From Fusobacterium nucleatum_L (lineage in GTDB: Bacteria > Fusobacteriota > Fusobacteriia > Fusobacteriales > Fusobacteriaceae), in assembly GCF_050231725.1 (NCBI RefSeq), contig NZ_CP077172.1, positions 1,178,001-1,242,000 of the forward strand: a stretch of 64,000 nucleotides of DNA, read 5' to 3'. The translations under genes and the position numbers were made by a program. The notes under the pieces were generated by a model. The model was not told the DNA's origin, did no database searches, and saw nothing but the letters and a program-made list of their open reading frames with translations. Within the stretch, counting starts at the first letter, position 1; each line of letters begins with the position of its first letter. Positions 17,211 through 25,715 of this stretch are shown in pieces.

Positions 17211-18805
17211 TTGATAAGATTAAAATAAATGATTTTAGACAATTTAAAAATAATGAAATATATTTGGGAAAGAGATTGACAATTTTAGCTGGGCGAAATT
17301 CTACTGGAAAATCTACAATCCTTGGACTATTAGCAAACTGTGCAGAAATAAAAAAGAAAGATGGAGTTACATATTCAGGTCAACAATTTCGTGCTGAATT
17401 TAGTGAAATCTTTCATGGAAGTGAAGAGTTTGATAAATCTGGATCTAATAAAATTAGAATTAATGTTGTTGATGCAAATGGAAATAACATTGATTATAGA
17501 GATTTTAGAACAGCGTGGCAAAATGTTAAAAATAAAAAAAGATTTAGAATAATTCCATTTAAAAAAGTTGAAAATAAAAAAATAACAGAATCAAAAATGT
17601 CTTTTCCTGTTTTATATTTAGGATTATCTAGGCTATATCCCATAGGTGAAGTAGAAAAAAATAATATAGAATCTAATGAGATAAAATTTCATAATTCAGA
17701 AGATAATGAATGGTTCATAGAGAAATATAAGTATATTTTATCAATAAATGATGAAATAAAAGAAATAGATAATTTTAAAATTTCTGAGACTAATAAAAAA
17801 GTTGGAGTAGCAGTTACAACAAATAATTATGATGAGTTTACCAATTCATCAGGTCAAGATAATTTAGGACAAATTTTAATAGCACTATTGTCTTTTAAAA
17901 AATTAAAAACTGATAATCCTGAGAGAGGGGAAGGAGGATTATTATTAATTGATGAAGTTGATTCTACACTTCATCCAGCAGCTCAAAAACGGTTAATAGA
18001 TTTGATACAAAAAGAGGCTGAAAAAATCGGAATTCAGGCAGTAATTACGACACACAGTTCTGATTTATTAAAGCATGTATGTTCAAAAACAAAAAAAAAT
18101 AGTAAAGATAAAGCAAACGAAATAGAAGTATATTATTTTACAAATGCAAATAAAAAATTAGAGATAAAAAGAAATTTAAATTTTTTATCTATTAAGAATG
18201 ATTTACTATTAGAGTCTGTAATTGAAAGCGAAAAAATTAGTGTATATAGCGAAGATGCAGAAAATAGATGGTTTTTAAAAAATCTTCTTAAACAATATAT
18301 GATGTATTTAAAGATTTTAGAAACAAATATAGGCTGTGAACAATTATTGAACTTATATTCTGTTGATCAAAATTATTTTGGAAATGTTTTAATAGTTTTA
18401 GATGGTGATGTTAAAAGTGATAAAATAGATAAATTACCTCAAATTGACAGACTAAAAAATATAATCAAATTACCAGGAGAAGTTCGGCCAGAAGAAGTAA
18501 TATATAAATATATCATTTCATTAAATGCTGATCATCCATTTTGGGAAAAAGCTGAAAATTTATCAGTTAGTTGGCAGTATGTAAAGGATAATTCACCAAA
18601 CAGTCCAAAATATAGTGGATTCGCTAAAGAAAGAGATAAATATAAAAAATGGTTCCAAGATAATGAATCTTGGTTAAACTCTTTGAATATTTTTGAGTTT
18701 TGGAGTCGCGATAATGAAGAAATGGTTAATGAATTTCTTAAGAGTTTTATTGTAGCGTATAATTCAATTGCAGAACGAAACTTCTACACTCGTATAGAAC
18801 AGTAA
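17207..18805 (+). CDS. OLD-like ATPase with probable C-terminal TOPRIM nuclease domain
   Basis: The 532-residue protein has an ABC/SMC-type ATPase: Walker A AGRNSTGKST (residues 28-37), a signature-like SSGQDNLGQ near 218, Walker B LLLIDEVDSTLHP (about 246-258), and an H-loop TTHSSD near 283. After about residue 340 it shows features of an OLD-family TOPRIM domain: VYSEDAENRWF (acidic residue near 347) and VLIVLDGDVKSD (DxD near 398), followed by LPGEVRPEEVIYKYI. OLD nucleases such as GajA are anti-phage effectors. The start overlaps the methyltransferase stop (ATGA), implying a joint function. ATPase assignment is firm; the TOPRIM assignment comes from motif reading only. Confidence 0.8.
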   Translation: MIDKIKINDFRQFKNNEIYLGKRLTILAGRNSTGKSTILGLLANCAEIKKKDGVTYSGQQFRAEFSEIFHGSEEFDKSGSNKIRINVVDANGNNIDYRDFRTAWQNVKNKKRFRIIPFKKVENKKITESKMSFPVLYLGLSRLYPIGEVEKNNIESNEIKFHNSEDNEWFIEKYKYILSINDEIKEIDNFKISETNKKVGVAVTTNNYDEFTNSSGQDNLGQILIALLSFKKLKTDNPERGEGGLLLIDEVDSTLHPAAQKRLIDLIQKEAEKIGIQAVITTHSSDLLKHVCSKTKKNSKDKANEIEVYYFTNANKKLEIKRNLNFLSIKNDLLLESVIESEKISVYSEDAENRWFLKNLLKQYMMYLKILETNIGCEQLLNLYSVDQNYFGNVLIVLDGDVKSDKIDKLPQIDRLKNIIKLPGEVRPEEVIYKYIISLNADHPFWEKAENLSVSWQYVKDNSPNSPKYSGFAKERDKYKKWFQDNESWLNSLNIFEFWSRDNEEMVNEFLKSFIVAYNSIAERNFYTRIEQ

Positions 18806-19038
18806 TTATTGTAATAATATTAGTGCTTGCTATATGCTTACGAAAATTCTGACAAGAAAAAAATATTGGTTTTATATTATTTATATAAAATGATATCAAC
18901 AGATAATATCAAGTAGAATAAGAGAAAAATATTATAAGTAAAAATTCTTATTAAAAAAATTTGTTGTATTTATTTTGGACTTAAAATAGAAATAAGGATA
19001 ATATACAATAAATATTGAGTTGAAGAAAATATATTGAG
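18806..19038. other. Intergenic stretch without recognised content
   Basis: A/T-rich DNA between the ATPase gene and the IS1182 remnant. I found no open frame with a ribosome-binding site, no convincing hairpin with a T-run, and no repeat of other parts of the window. Confidence 0.5.
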
Positions 19039-20215
19039 AAAGGGGCTGGTGCAAATTGATGATTTTTATCATCAGCTTGTAACAGTTTTTTTCTTTTTAT
19101 AAAAAATAGAAATCTTTTTTATTTTGATTTCTATTCTTATTTTTGGACGAATTTAATACAAGTCTACTTTTTTATTTTTTTTCTAAGCATATTTTAATGA
19201 GTGCAATACTGTTCCTATTTTATTTTTGCTTAATTTAGAAATATATCTATTAAAATTATATGCTATGCAAAATAGCACTATTTCTCTTTTAACACTATTT
19301 TTACCTCTAACTTTTAATTTGCACAGTTTCATATCTTCTTTTATTACTACAAAAGCTCCTTCTACTTGAATACTTCTATTCATTCTTAGTTGCTCTCCAA
19401 ATTCACTTTCTATATTATCTTTTGATTCTTTTGATAATTTTCTGAATTCATAATTATACCTGACTTTCTTTTCTGTTTCTGGGTTTCTAAAATATATTGT
19501 TTTTTATTTTTTCCATAATACAAAAATTCTAGTTCTAATCCATCTTTCCTAAATAGTCTATTTTCTTCAAGTCTTTCTTTATATTTTAAAGTAGATTTCT
19601 TCCAAACAAAGTTATATTTATTAACATAAGCTTCAATTTTAGTACCATCAATGTAAATAGTTTCTGTCATGATTTCACTTAATTTTAATAGTTTTTCAAC
19701 AAATTGACAAAACAATTCACAGATGATATTACTAGCTTTTGAAAGAAAGCATGAAATAGTTGAATAATTAGGAGTATTAGCCGAATTCAGTAGGAATTTA
19801 GTTCTTTGACTATCTTTACAAAGAAATTCAATATCCCTTCTAGAATATTTGCCTTGTGAGTAAGCATAAATGATTACAGCAAACATATTGACAGGATGCA
19901 CCTTAGTTTCGTTAGGAAAAACTTGCAATAAATTAGAAAAACCCATTTCCTCCAGAATGGTACTAAGCAGCCTAACATGATCATCATTATCAATATTTTG
20001 ATTAATGTAAAAAAAGTTTAGGTCAAAAAAATTTAAAATATCTGTTATTATTAATTGCTTTTATCATAAGTATATTATATTAAATTTTGAGGAAAATTTC
20101 TAAAAAATTATGTAATATACTTTTTAAATTTAAAAAGATATTAAATTACAAAAAATTATTTTTTAGCATCTTTTTTCTTTTGGGACTTAATTATTTAATT
20201 TGTAACAGCCCCTTT
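19039..20215 (-). mobile_element. Decayed IS1182-family insertion sequence
   Basis: Terminal inverted repeats bound the element: AAAGGGGCTGGTGCAAATTGA at 19039-19059 and, on the other strand, AAAGGGGCTGTTACAAATT at 20215-20197, agreeing at 16 of 19 positions. The interior codes for pieces of an IS1182-type transposase on the minus strand. At about 1.18 kb it is shorter than complete members of the family, because the centre of the transposase is missing. It lies just outside the defence island and may mark the edge of an insertion. Confidence 0.8.
19183..20060 (-). pseudogene. IS1182-family transposase remnant with internal deletion and frameshift
   Basis: Reading leftwards, an open frame from about 20060 (no start codon seen) gives YINQNIDNDDHVRLLSTIL and continues through MGFSNLLQVFPNETKVHPVN at 19946, with the N-terminal DUF772-like region and IYIDGTKIEA (the first Asp of the DDE triad is probably here). 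Near 19500 the frame breaks: EFLYYGKNKK jumps to FRNPETEKKVRYNYEF in another frame, which leads to SEFGEQLRMNRSIQVEGAF (the Glu region) and ends LHSLKYA at 19183. Roughly 150 residues that hold the middle catalytic Asp are absent. It cannot make an active enzyme. Confidence 0.85.
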
Positions 20216-20318
20216 ATTTATTTTTAAAGTTAAAATATGTTATAATAATTAAGCCTAGATATCTCATAATAATAGCTGTAAGCCAGATATTTAAAAATAA
20301 AAAAATAGGAGAATTTAT

Positions 20319-21023
20319 ATGAAGTTTTTAAAATTTGATGAGATAGATTCAACTAATAACTATATGAAAGAAAATATATCTTCTTTTGAAAATTATGATA
20401 TAGTGTCAGCAAAAGTTCAAACTTCTGGTAGAGGTAGAAGAGGTAATGTTTGGCTATCACCAGAGGGAATGGCACTTTTTAGCTTCTTATTAAAACCTGA
20501 AAAAACTTTATCAATAGTTGAGGGAACAAAACTTCCTCTTTTAGCTGGAATTTCAACTCTATCTGCTTTAAAAAAGATAAAAGATGGAGCTTATTCTTTT
20601 AAATGGACTAATGATGTCTTTTTAAATTCTAAAAAGTTATGTGGAATTTTAATAGAAAGAGTAAAAAATGATTTTGTAGTTGGTATAGGAATAAATGTGG
20701 CTAATAAGATACCTGAAGATATTAAGAATATAGCTATTTCAATGGAAAGTGATTATGATATTGATAAATTAATATTAAAAGTTGTAGAAGAATTTTCAAT
20801 ATATTACAAAAGATTTTCAGAAGGAAAATGGAAAGAAATTATAGAAGAAATTAATAGTTATAATTTTTTAAAAAATAAAAAAATAAGGGTACATATTGGA
20901 GATAAGATTTTTGAAGGAATAGCAAGAAATATTGTTGAAGATGGAAGAATTGAGATAGAGATGGATGGAGAAATAAAATTATTTAGTGTTGGTGAAATAA
21001 AAATAGAAAAGGATTATTACTAA
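20319..21023 (+). CDS. birA: Biotin-[acetyl-CoA-carboxylase] ligase
   Basis: BirA activates biotin with ATP and attaches it to a lysine of the biotin carrier protein. The 234-residue product starts directly with the catalytic domain (FDEIDSTNNYMKEN), shows the nucleotide/biotin loop QTSGRGRRGNVW (residues 31-42), KWTNDVFLNSKKLCGILIE and GIGINVAN, and ends with a short SH3-like domain. It lacks the N-terminal DNA-binding domain of the E. coli protein, so it is a ligase only. A TATAAT at 20241-20246 may belong to its promoter. Its stop overlaps the mnmA start by one base. Confidence 0.92.
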   Translation: MKFLKFDEIDSTNNYMKENISSFENYDIVSAKVQTSGRGRRGNVWLSPEGMALFSFLLKPEKTLSIVEGTKLPLLAGISTLSALKKIKDGAYSFKWTNDVFLNSKKLCGILIERVKNDFVVGIGINVANKIPEDIKNIAISMESDYDIDKLILKVVEEFSIYYKRFSEGKWKEIIEEINSYNFLKNKKIRVHIGDKIFEGIARNIVEDGRIEIEMDGEIKLFSVGEIKIEKDYY

Positions 21024-22054
21024 TGAAAAAAGTTGTAATTGGTATGAGTGGTGGAGTTGACTCATCTGTTTCGGCTTATCTTTTAAAAGAGCAAGGTTAT
21101 GAAGTTATTGGAATAACTTTAAATCAGCATTTAGAAGAAAATTCAAAAGATATTGAAGATGCTAAGAAAGTTTGTGATAAATTAGGCATAATTCATGAAG
21201 TTGTGAATATTAGAAAAGATTTTGAAAATATAGTTATAAAATATTTTTTAGATGGATATAGCTCAGGAAAAACACCATCTCCCTGTGTTATCTGTGATGA
21301 TGAAATAAAATTTAAAACTCTATTTGATATTGCTGATAAATATAAGGTAGAGTATGTAGCAACAGGACATTATACTTCTGTTGAATATTCAGAAATGTTT
21401 TCTAAATATCTTTTAAAATCAGTTCATTCTATAATAAAAGACCAATCCTATATGCTATATAGACTTTCTCTAGATAAACTAGAAAGATTAATTTTTCCTT
21501 TAAAACCTTATTCAAAACAGGGAATTAGAGAGATAGCCTTAAAAATAGGTTTAGAAGTTCATGATAAAAAAGATAGTCAAGGTGTATGTTTTGCAAAAGA
21601 AGGCTATAAAGAATTTTTAAAAGAAAATTTAAAAGATAAAATAGTAAGAGGGAACTTTATTGATAAAGATGGAAATATTTTAGGACAACATGAGGGCTAC
21701 CAATTATATACAATAGGACAAAGGAGAGGTTTAGGAATAAATTTCTCTAAACCAATTTTTATAACAAAAATAAATCCTCAAACTAATGAGATAGTTTTAG
21801 GAGAATTTTCAGAGCTTTTTACTGATAAAGTGGAATTAATTAACTATAAATTCTCTGTTGAATATGAAAAGTTAGGGAATTTAGAATTATTAGCAAGACC
21901 TAGATTTTCAAGTACAGGTTTCTATGGAAAATTAATTAAAGATAAGAATAAAATTTATTTTAAATATGATGAAGAGAATGCACATAATACCAAAGGACAA
22001 CACATAGTGTTTTTCTATGATGGCTTTGTTGTAGGTGGAGGAGAAATAAAATAG
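21023..22054 (+). CDS. mnmA: tRNA-specific 2-thiouridylase MnmA
   Basis: MnmA thiolates U34 of the Lys, Glu and Gln tRNAs, using ATP and a sulfur carrier. The 343-residue protein has the PP-loop GMSGGVDSSVSAYLL (residues 7-21), the first catalytic cysteine in SPCVICDDEIKF (about residues 92-103), ATGHYTSV, and the second in DSQGVCFAKEGY (about residue 191). The C-terminal part matches the beta-barrel domain (GQHEGYQLYTIGQRRGLGI). The target tRNAs Lys(TTT) and Glu(TTC) are both encoded in the cluster at 36 kb. The start overlaps the birA stop by one base. Confidence 0.93.
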   Translation: MKKVVIGMSGGVDSSVSAYLLKEQGYEVIGITLNQHLEENSKDIEDAKKVCDKLGIIHEVVNIRKDFENIVIKYFLDGYSSGKTPSPCVICDDEIKFKTLFDIADKYKVEYVATGHYTSVEYSEMFSKYLLKSVHSIIKDQSYMLYRLSLDKLERLIFPLKPYSKQGIREIALKIGLEVHDKKDSQGVCFAKEGYKEFLKENLKDKIVRGNFIDKDGNILGQHEGYQLYTIGQRRGLGINFSKPIFITKINPQTNEIVLGEFSELFTDKVELINYKFSVEYEKLGNLELLARPRFSSTGFYGKLIKDKNKIYFKYDEENAHNTKGQHIVFFYDGFVVGGGEIK

Positions 22055-22102
22055 CAGAAGTATAAAAAATTTGATATAATAAAGGGAATGAAAAAATAAA
22101 AT

Positions 22103-22276
22103 CAATAAAAATAGCTCATTACTAGCCAGATTTTTTAACAGATAAAAATTAAGAATTTGCTGCAAATTTGACAAACTTGCTGACAAGTCAGCTTCAAACA
22201 AGTCAAGATTTGCTCGGCTCATTCTATTTAATTTTTATCTTAAAATCTGGAATGTAATTCGCTTATTTTTATTTTA
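22103..22276. repeat. Dispersed inverted-repeat element, copy B
   Basis: This intergenic block between mnmA and obg matches copy A at 10740-10900: ACTAGCCAGATTTTTTAAC and ATAAAAATTAAGAATT on the left, GATTTGCTCGGCTCATTCTA and AATTTTTATCTTAAAATCTG on the right. The arms are complementary to each other, and the loop between them has diverged from copy A while keeping its own internal inverted repeats (GACAAGTC). It has no coding potential. Both copies sit between co-directional genes, upstream of a gene start. Confidence 0.78.
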
Positions 22277-22307
22277 TGACTAATGGAGTGTAAAAAGTGA
22301 GGTAAAA

Positions 22308-23594
22308 ATGTTTATAGATGAAGTTATAATAACAGTTAAAGCTGGGAATGGTGGAGATGGTTCTGCTGCTTTCAGAAGAGAAAAGTTTGTCCAATTTGGA
22401 GGACCAGATGGTGGAGATGGTGGAAAAGGTGGAGATGTAGTTTTCGTTGCTGATTCCAATATCAACACTCTTATTGACTTTAAATTTAAAAAATTATTTA
22501 AAGCCCAAAATGGAGAAAATGGACAGAAGAAACAAATGTATGGAAAAAAAGGTGAAGATTTAATAATTAAAGTTCCAGTTGGTACACAAGTTAGAGATTT
22601 TACAACTGGAAAATTAATTCTTGATATGAGTGTAAATGGAGAGCAAAGAGTTTTATTAAAAGGTGGAAAAGGTGGTTATGGAAATGTCCACTTTAAAAAC
22701 TCTATAAGAAAAGCTCCAAAGATAGCAGAAAAAGGTGGAGAAGGAGCAGAAATAAAAGTTAAATTGGAATTAAAACTTTTAGCTGATGTAGCTCTTGTTG
22801 GTTATCCATCAGTAGGAAAATCAAGCTTTATAAACAAGGTTTCTGCTGCAAATTCTAAGGTAGGAAGTTACCACTTTACAACTCTTGAACCAAAGCTTGG
22901 AGTTGTTAGATTAGAAGAAGGAAAATCTTTTGTTATAGCAGATATACCTGGACTTATTGAAGGAGCACATGAAGGCGTAGGCCTAGGAGATAAATTTTTA
23001 AAACATATTGAAAGATGTAAAATGATTTATCACATAGTTGATGTTGCTGAAATTGAAGGTAGAGATTGTATTGAAGATTTTGAAAAAATCAATCATGAAT
23101 TAAAGAAATTTAGTGAAAAATTAGCTGGTAAGAAACAAATAGTTATAGCTAACAAGATGGATTTAATTTGGGATATGGAAAAATTTGAAAAATTCAAAAG
23201 TTATCTAGCAGAAAAAGGAATTGAAATTTATCCAGTGTCCGTACTTTTAAATGAAGGTTTAAAAGAAATTTTATACAAAACTTATGATATGTTATCTCAT
23301 ATTGAAAGAGAACCTTTGGAAGAAGAAACAGACATTACAAAATTATTGAAAGAATTGAGAATAGAAAAAGAAGATTTTGAAATTACAAGAGATGAAGAAG
23401 ATGCAATAGTTGTTGGCGGAAGAATAGTAGATGATGTTTTAGCAAAATATGTAATAGGAATGGATGATGAATCGTTAGTAACTTTCTTACATATGATGAG
23501 AAATTTAGGAATGGAGGAAGCTCTACAAGAATTTGGTGTACAAGATGGAGATACAGTAAAAATAGCTGATGTAGAGTTTGAGTATTTTGAATAA
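22308..23594 (+). CDS. obg: Obg-family GTPase
   Basis: Obg is an essential GTPase that acts in large ribosomal subunit assembly and stress signalling. The 428-residue protein has the glycine-rich Obg fold (residues 1-158: FIDEVIITVKAGNGGDG, GGPDGGDGGKGGDV), a G domain with GYPSVGKSS (about 165-173), DIPGLIEGAHEG and NKMD, and a C-terminal OCT domain (about 340-428). The end of the gene overlaps the miaA frame, so the two are translated in coupled fashion. All GTPase motifs are intact. Confidence 0.95.
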   Translation: MFIDEVIITVKAGNGGDGSAAFRREKFVQFGGPDGGDGGKGGDVVFVADSNINTLIDFKFKKLFKAQNGENGQKKQMYGKKGEDLIIKVPVGTQVRDFTTGKLILDMSVNGEQRVLLKGGKGGYGNVHFKNSIRKAPKIAEKGGEGAEIKVKLELKLLADVALVGYPSVGKSSFINKVSAANSKVGSYHFTTLEPKLGVVRLEEGKSFVIADIPGLIEGAHEGVGLGDKFLKHIERCKMIYHIVDVAEIEGRDCIEDFEKINHELKKFSEKLAGKKQIVIANKMDLIWDMEKFEKFKSYLAEKGIEIYPVSVLLNEGLKEILYKTYDMLSHIEREPLEEETDITKLLKELRIEKEDFEITRDEEDAIVVGGRIVDDVLAKYVIGMDDESLVTFLHMMRNLGMEEALQEFGVQDGDTVKIADVEFEYFE

Positions 23595-24489
23595 GGCTAT
23601 TGTTATAGCGGGACCTACTGGTGTTGGGAAAACTAAGATTTCAATAGATTTAGCTAAGGAATTAAATGCAGAAATTATATCTTCTGATTCTGCCCAAGTT
23701 TATAAAGGCTTAAATATAGGAACTGCTAAAATAACAGAAGAAGAAATGCAAGGAATAAAACATCATTTAATAGATATTGTTGAACCAGTATCAAAATATA
23801 GTGTTGGGAATTTTGAAAAAGATGTAAATAAAATATTGAATCAAAATCCTGAAAAAAACTTTTTATTGGTTGGTGGAACAGGTTTGTATTTAAATTCTGT
23901 AACCAATGGATTATCTATTTTACCAGAAGCAGATAAAAAAACTAGGGAATATTTGTCAACTTTAGATAATCGAGCTTTACTTGAGTTGGCTTTAAAGTAC
24001 GATGAAGATGCCACAAAAGAAATTCACTCTAATAATAGAGTTAGATTAGAGAGAGTTATTGAAGTTTTTCTGTTGGCTGGGCAAAAGTTTTCAGAACTTT
24101 CTAAGAAAAATATTAAGAATAATAATTTTAAATTTTTAAAAATTGCACTGGAAAGAAATAGAGAAAATTTATACGATAGAATAAATAAAAGAGTAGATAT
24201 AATGATTGAGCAAGGTTTGGTAGATGAAGTAAAAAAATTATATAAGTCCTATGGTGAAAAATTATACAAATTAAATATAATAGGGTACAATGAAATTATA
24301 GATTATCTAAATGCTAAAATTAGCCTAGATGAAGCAGTTTATCAAATAAAACTAAATTCAAGACATTATGCTAAAAGGCAATTTACTTGGTTTAAAGCAG
24401 ATAAAGAATACCAATGGTTTAATCTTGATAGAATTTCTGAAGAAGAAATTGTAAAAAGTATATACACATTGTTTAATATTAAGGCTTGA
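23578..24489 (+). CDS. miaA: tRNA dimethylallyltransferase
   Basis: MiaA adds dimethylallyl to A37 of tRNAs that read codons beginning with U; Leu(TAA), Ser(TGA) and Phe(GAA) in the 36-kb cluster are expected substrates. The protein of about 303 residues has P-loop AGPTGVGKT, SSDSAQVYKGLNIGTAK, HHLIDIV, GGTGLYLN and the late RHYAKRQFTWF motif. No ATG is available: the frame can start only at TTG 23578 or TTG 23587, both inside the end of obg (17- or 8-base overlap). The start codon is therefore uncertain, and translation probably depends on ribosomes finishing obg. Confidence 0.92.
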   Translation: MSILNKAIVIAGPTGVGKTKISIDLAKELNAEIISSDSAQVYKGLNIGTAKITEEEMQGIKHHLIDIVEPVSKYSVGNFEKDVNKILNQNPEKNFLLVGGTGLYLNSVTNGLSILPEADKKTREYLSTLDNRALLELALKYDEDATKEIHSNNRVRLERVIEVFLLAGQKFSELSKKNIKNNNFKFLKIALERNRENLYDRINKRVDIMIEQGLVDEVKKLYKSYGEKLYKLNIIGYNEIIDYLNAKISLDEAVYQIKLNSRHYAKRQFTWFKADKEYQWFNLDRISEEEIVKSIYTLFNIKA

Positions 24490-24535
24490 TTTAATACATT
24501 TTATATGATATTATTAAAAGGCAGAGGTGTCTATT

Positions 24536-24928
24536 ATGAAAAAAATTATATTACTTATCGCAATGATTTTTTTATTAATATCATGCTCTAATAATAACTA
24601 TATTAAAGAAGGTTTTTCTCAAAATGAAAAACAAGAATTGATTTTATTTAAAGAAAAGATTAAAAATAATTTAAGTGAAAATAATCTTGCTTACATTAAA
24701 GAAAACACAAAGGATAGTTATAGAAACAAATATATTTTGGAGAAACTACAAAATATTGACTTTACAAAATTAAATATATTTGTATCTGAGCCATCTTATA
24801 CAAATGAGTATCCTAGTTCATTATTGGCTCTGAATATGAATGAAGATACTTATTATTTTGATTTACTTTTTGTATATGATAATAGAATTAAAAAGTGGGT
24901 GATTTTTGATTTAAAAGAAAGAGGGTGA
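24536..24928 (+). CDS. Small predicted lipoprotein of unknown function
   Basis: A 130-residue product with a lipoprotein signal peptide: two lysines, a hydrophobic core, and a lipobox ending in LISC with Cys17 as lipidation site. The mature part is Asn/Lys-rich with no domain I recognise. I chose the ATG at 24536 because AGAGG (24523-24527) is correctly spaced; an in-frame GTG at 24527 lies in that site. It is followed after four bases by the RsbW-like kinase gene and may be co-transcribed with it. Confidence 0.7.
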   Translation: MKKIILLIAMIFLLISCSNNNYIKEGFSQNEKQELILFKEKIKNNLSENNLAYIKENTKDSYRNKYILEKLQNIDFTKLNIFVSEPSYTNEYPSSLLALNMNEDTYYFDLLFVYDNRIKKWVIFDLKERG

Positions 24929-24932
24929 GCTC

Positions 24933-25337
24933 GTGGAGAATGTAGAAAAGGAAGTAAATAGGATAAAAATATTTATCCCATCTTTTTTAGGGAGCTTATC
25001 AACAGTTAGGGCTATGGTCAGAGTATATCTCAAAGAGCATAATATAGGTGAGTTAGATGAGATTCAAATACTTTCAGTGGTAGATGAATTGACAACCAAT
25101 GCAGTAGAACATGCCTATGGTTATGATAAAGGGGAGATAGAGATAGTGCTAAATTATTATAAAGAAACTATTTTTTTAACTGTTGAAGATTTTGGTAAGG
25201 GTTACAATGAAAATTTAGATAGTAAAGAAGATGGTGGTTTTGGGCTATTAATTGCTAGGAAGTTGGTAGATAAATTTAAAATTGAAAAAAAAGAAAAAGG
25301 AACTATTTTTAGAGTTGAGAAAAAATTAAGGAGGTAA
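24933..25337 (+). CDS. RsbW/SpoIIAB-like serine kinase (anti-sigma type)
   Basis: A 134-residue GHKL ATPase of the anti-sigma kinase family. It shows the N-box VVDELTTNAVEHAY (residues about 49-62), G1 VEDFGKGY and G2 DGGFGLLIARKLVD. Such kinases bind a sigma factor or other partner and phosphorylate a serine on a STAS-domain antagonist, which is encoded directly downstream. No sigma-factor gene is adjacent, so the output of this switch is unknown. It starts with GTG at 24933, four bases after the lipoprotein stop. Confidence 0.85.
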   Translation: MENVEKEVNRIKIFIPSFLGSLSTVRAMVRVYLKEHNIGELDEIQILSVVDELTTNAVEHAYGYDKGEIEIVLNYYKETIFLTVEDFGKGYNENLDSKEDGGFGLLIARKLVDKFKIEKKEKGTIFRVEKKLRR

Positions 25338-25342
25338 AAAAA

Positions 25343-25690
25343 ATGGAAAACAATTTTGAAATTTTAGAAAGATCAAAAGATGATGTACAGATTATAGAAA
25401 TAAAAGGAGAATTGGATGCATTTGTTGCCCCTAAAATAAAGGAAACTTTAAGTAAACTTATTGAAAATGATATAAATAAGTATATTATTGATTTTAAAGG
25501 ATTGATTCATATCAACAGTCTAGCTATGGGAATTTTAAGAGGAAAGTTACAAGTGGTGAGAGAAATGGGAGGAGATATTAAGATAATAAATCTTAATAAA
25601 CATATCCAGACTATTTTTGAAACCATAGGACTAGATGAAATATTTGAAATTTATAAAAATGAAGAGGAAGCATTAAAAAATTTCAAATAA
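25343..25690 (+). CDS. STAS-domain anti-anti-sigma factor (RsbV/SpoIIAA-like)
   Basis: A 115-residue single STAS domain: EIKGELDAFVAPKIKETL at the N-terminus, IDFKGLIHINSLAMGILRG around residues 49-67, then GGDIKIINLNKHIQTIFETIGLDEIF. The serine in INSLAMG is at the position phosphorylated by the partner kinase; the usual Asp before it is Asn here, which is a small deviation. Together with the kinase five bases upstream it forms a partner-switching pair. What it releases (a sigma factor, a phosphatase or an enzyme) cannot be told from this window. Confidence 0.85.
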   Translation: MENNFEILERSKDDVQIIEIKGELDAFVAPKIKETLSKLIENDINKYIIDFKGLIHINSLAMGILRGKLQVVREMGGDIKIINLNKHIQTIFETIGLDEIFEIYKNEEEALKNFK

Positions 25691-25715
25691 ATAATGTTGT
25701 TTGAAAGGGAAAATT

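Noticed and set aside
17361..17552. 63-codon frame inside the OLD-like ATPase gene
   Set aside because: It lies in another frame of a well-supported gene and has no start signals.
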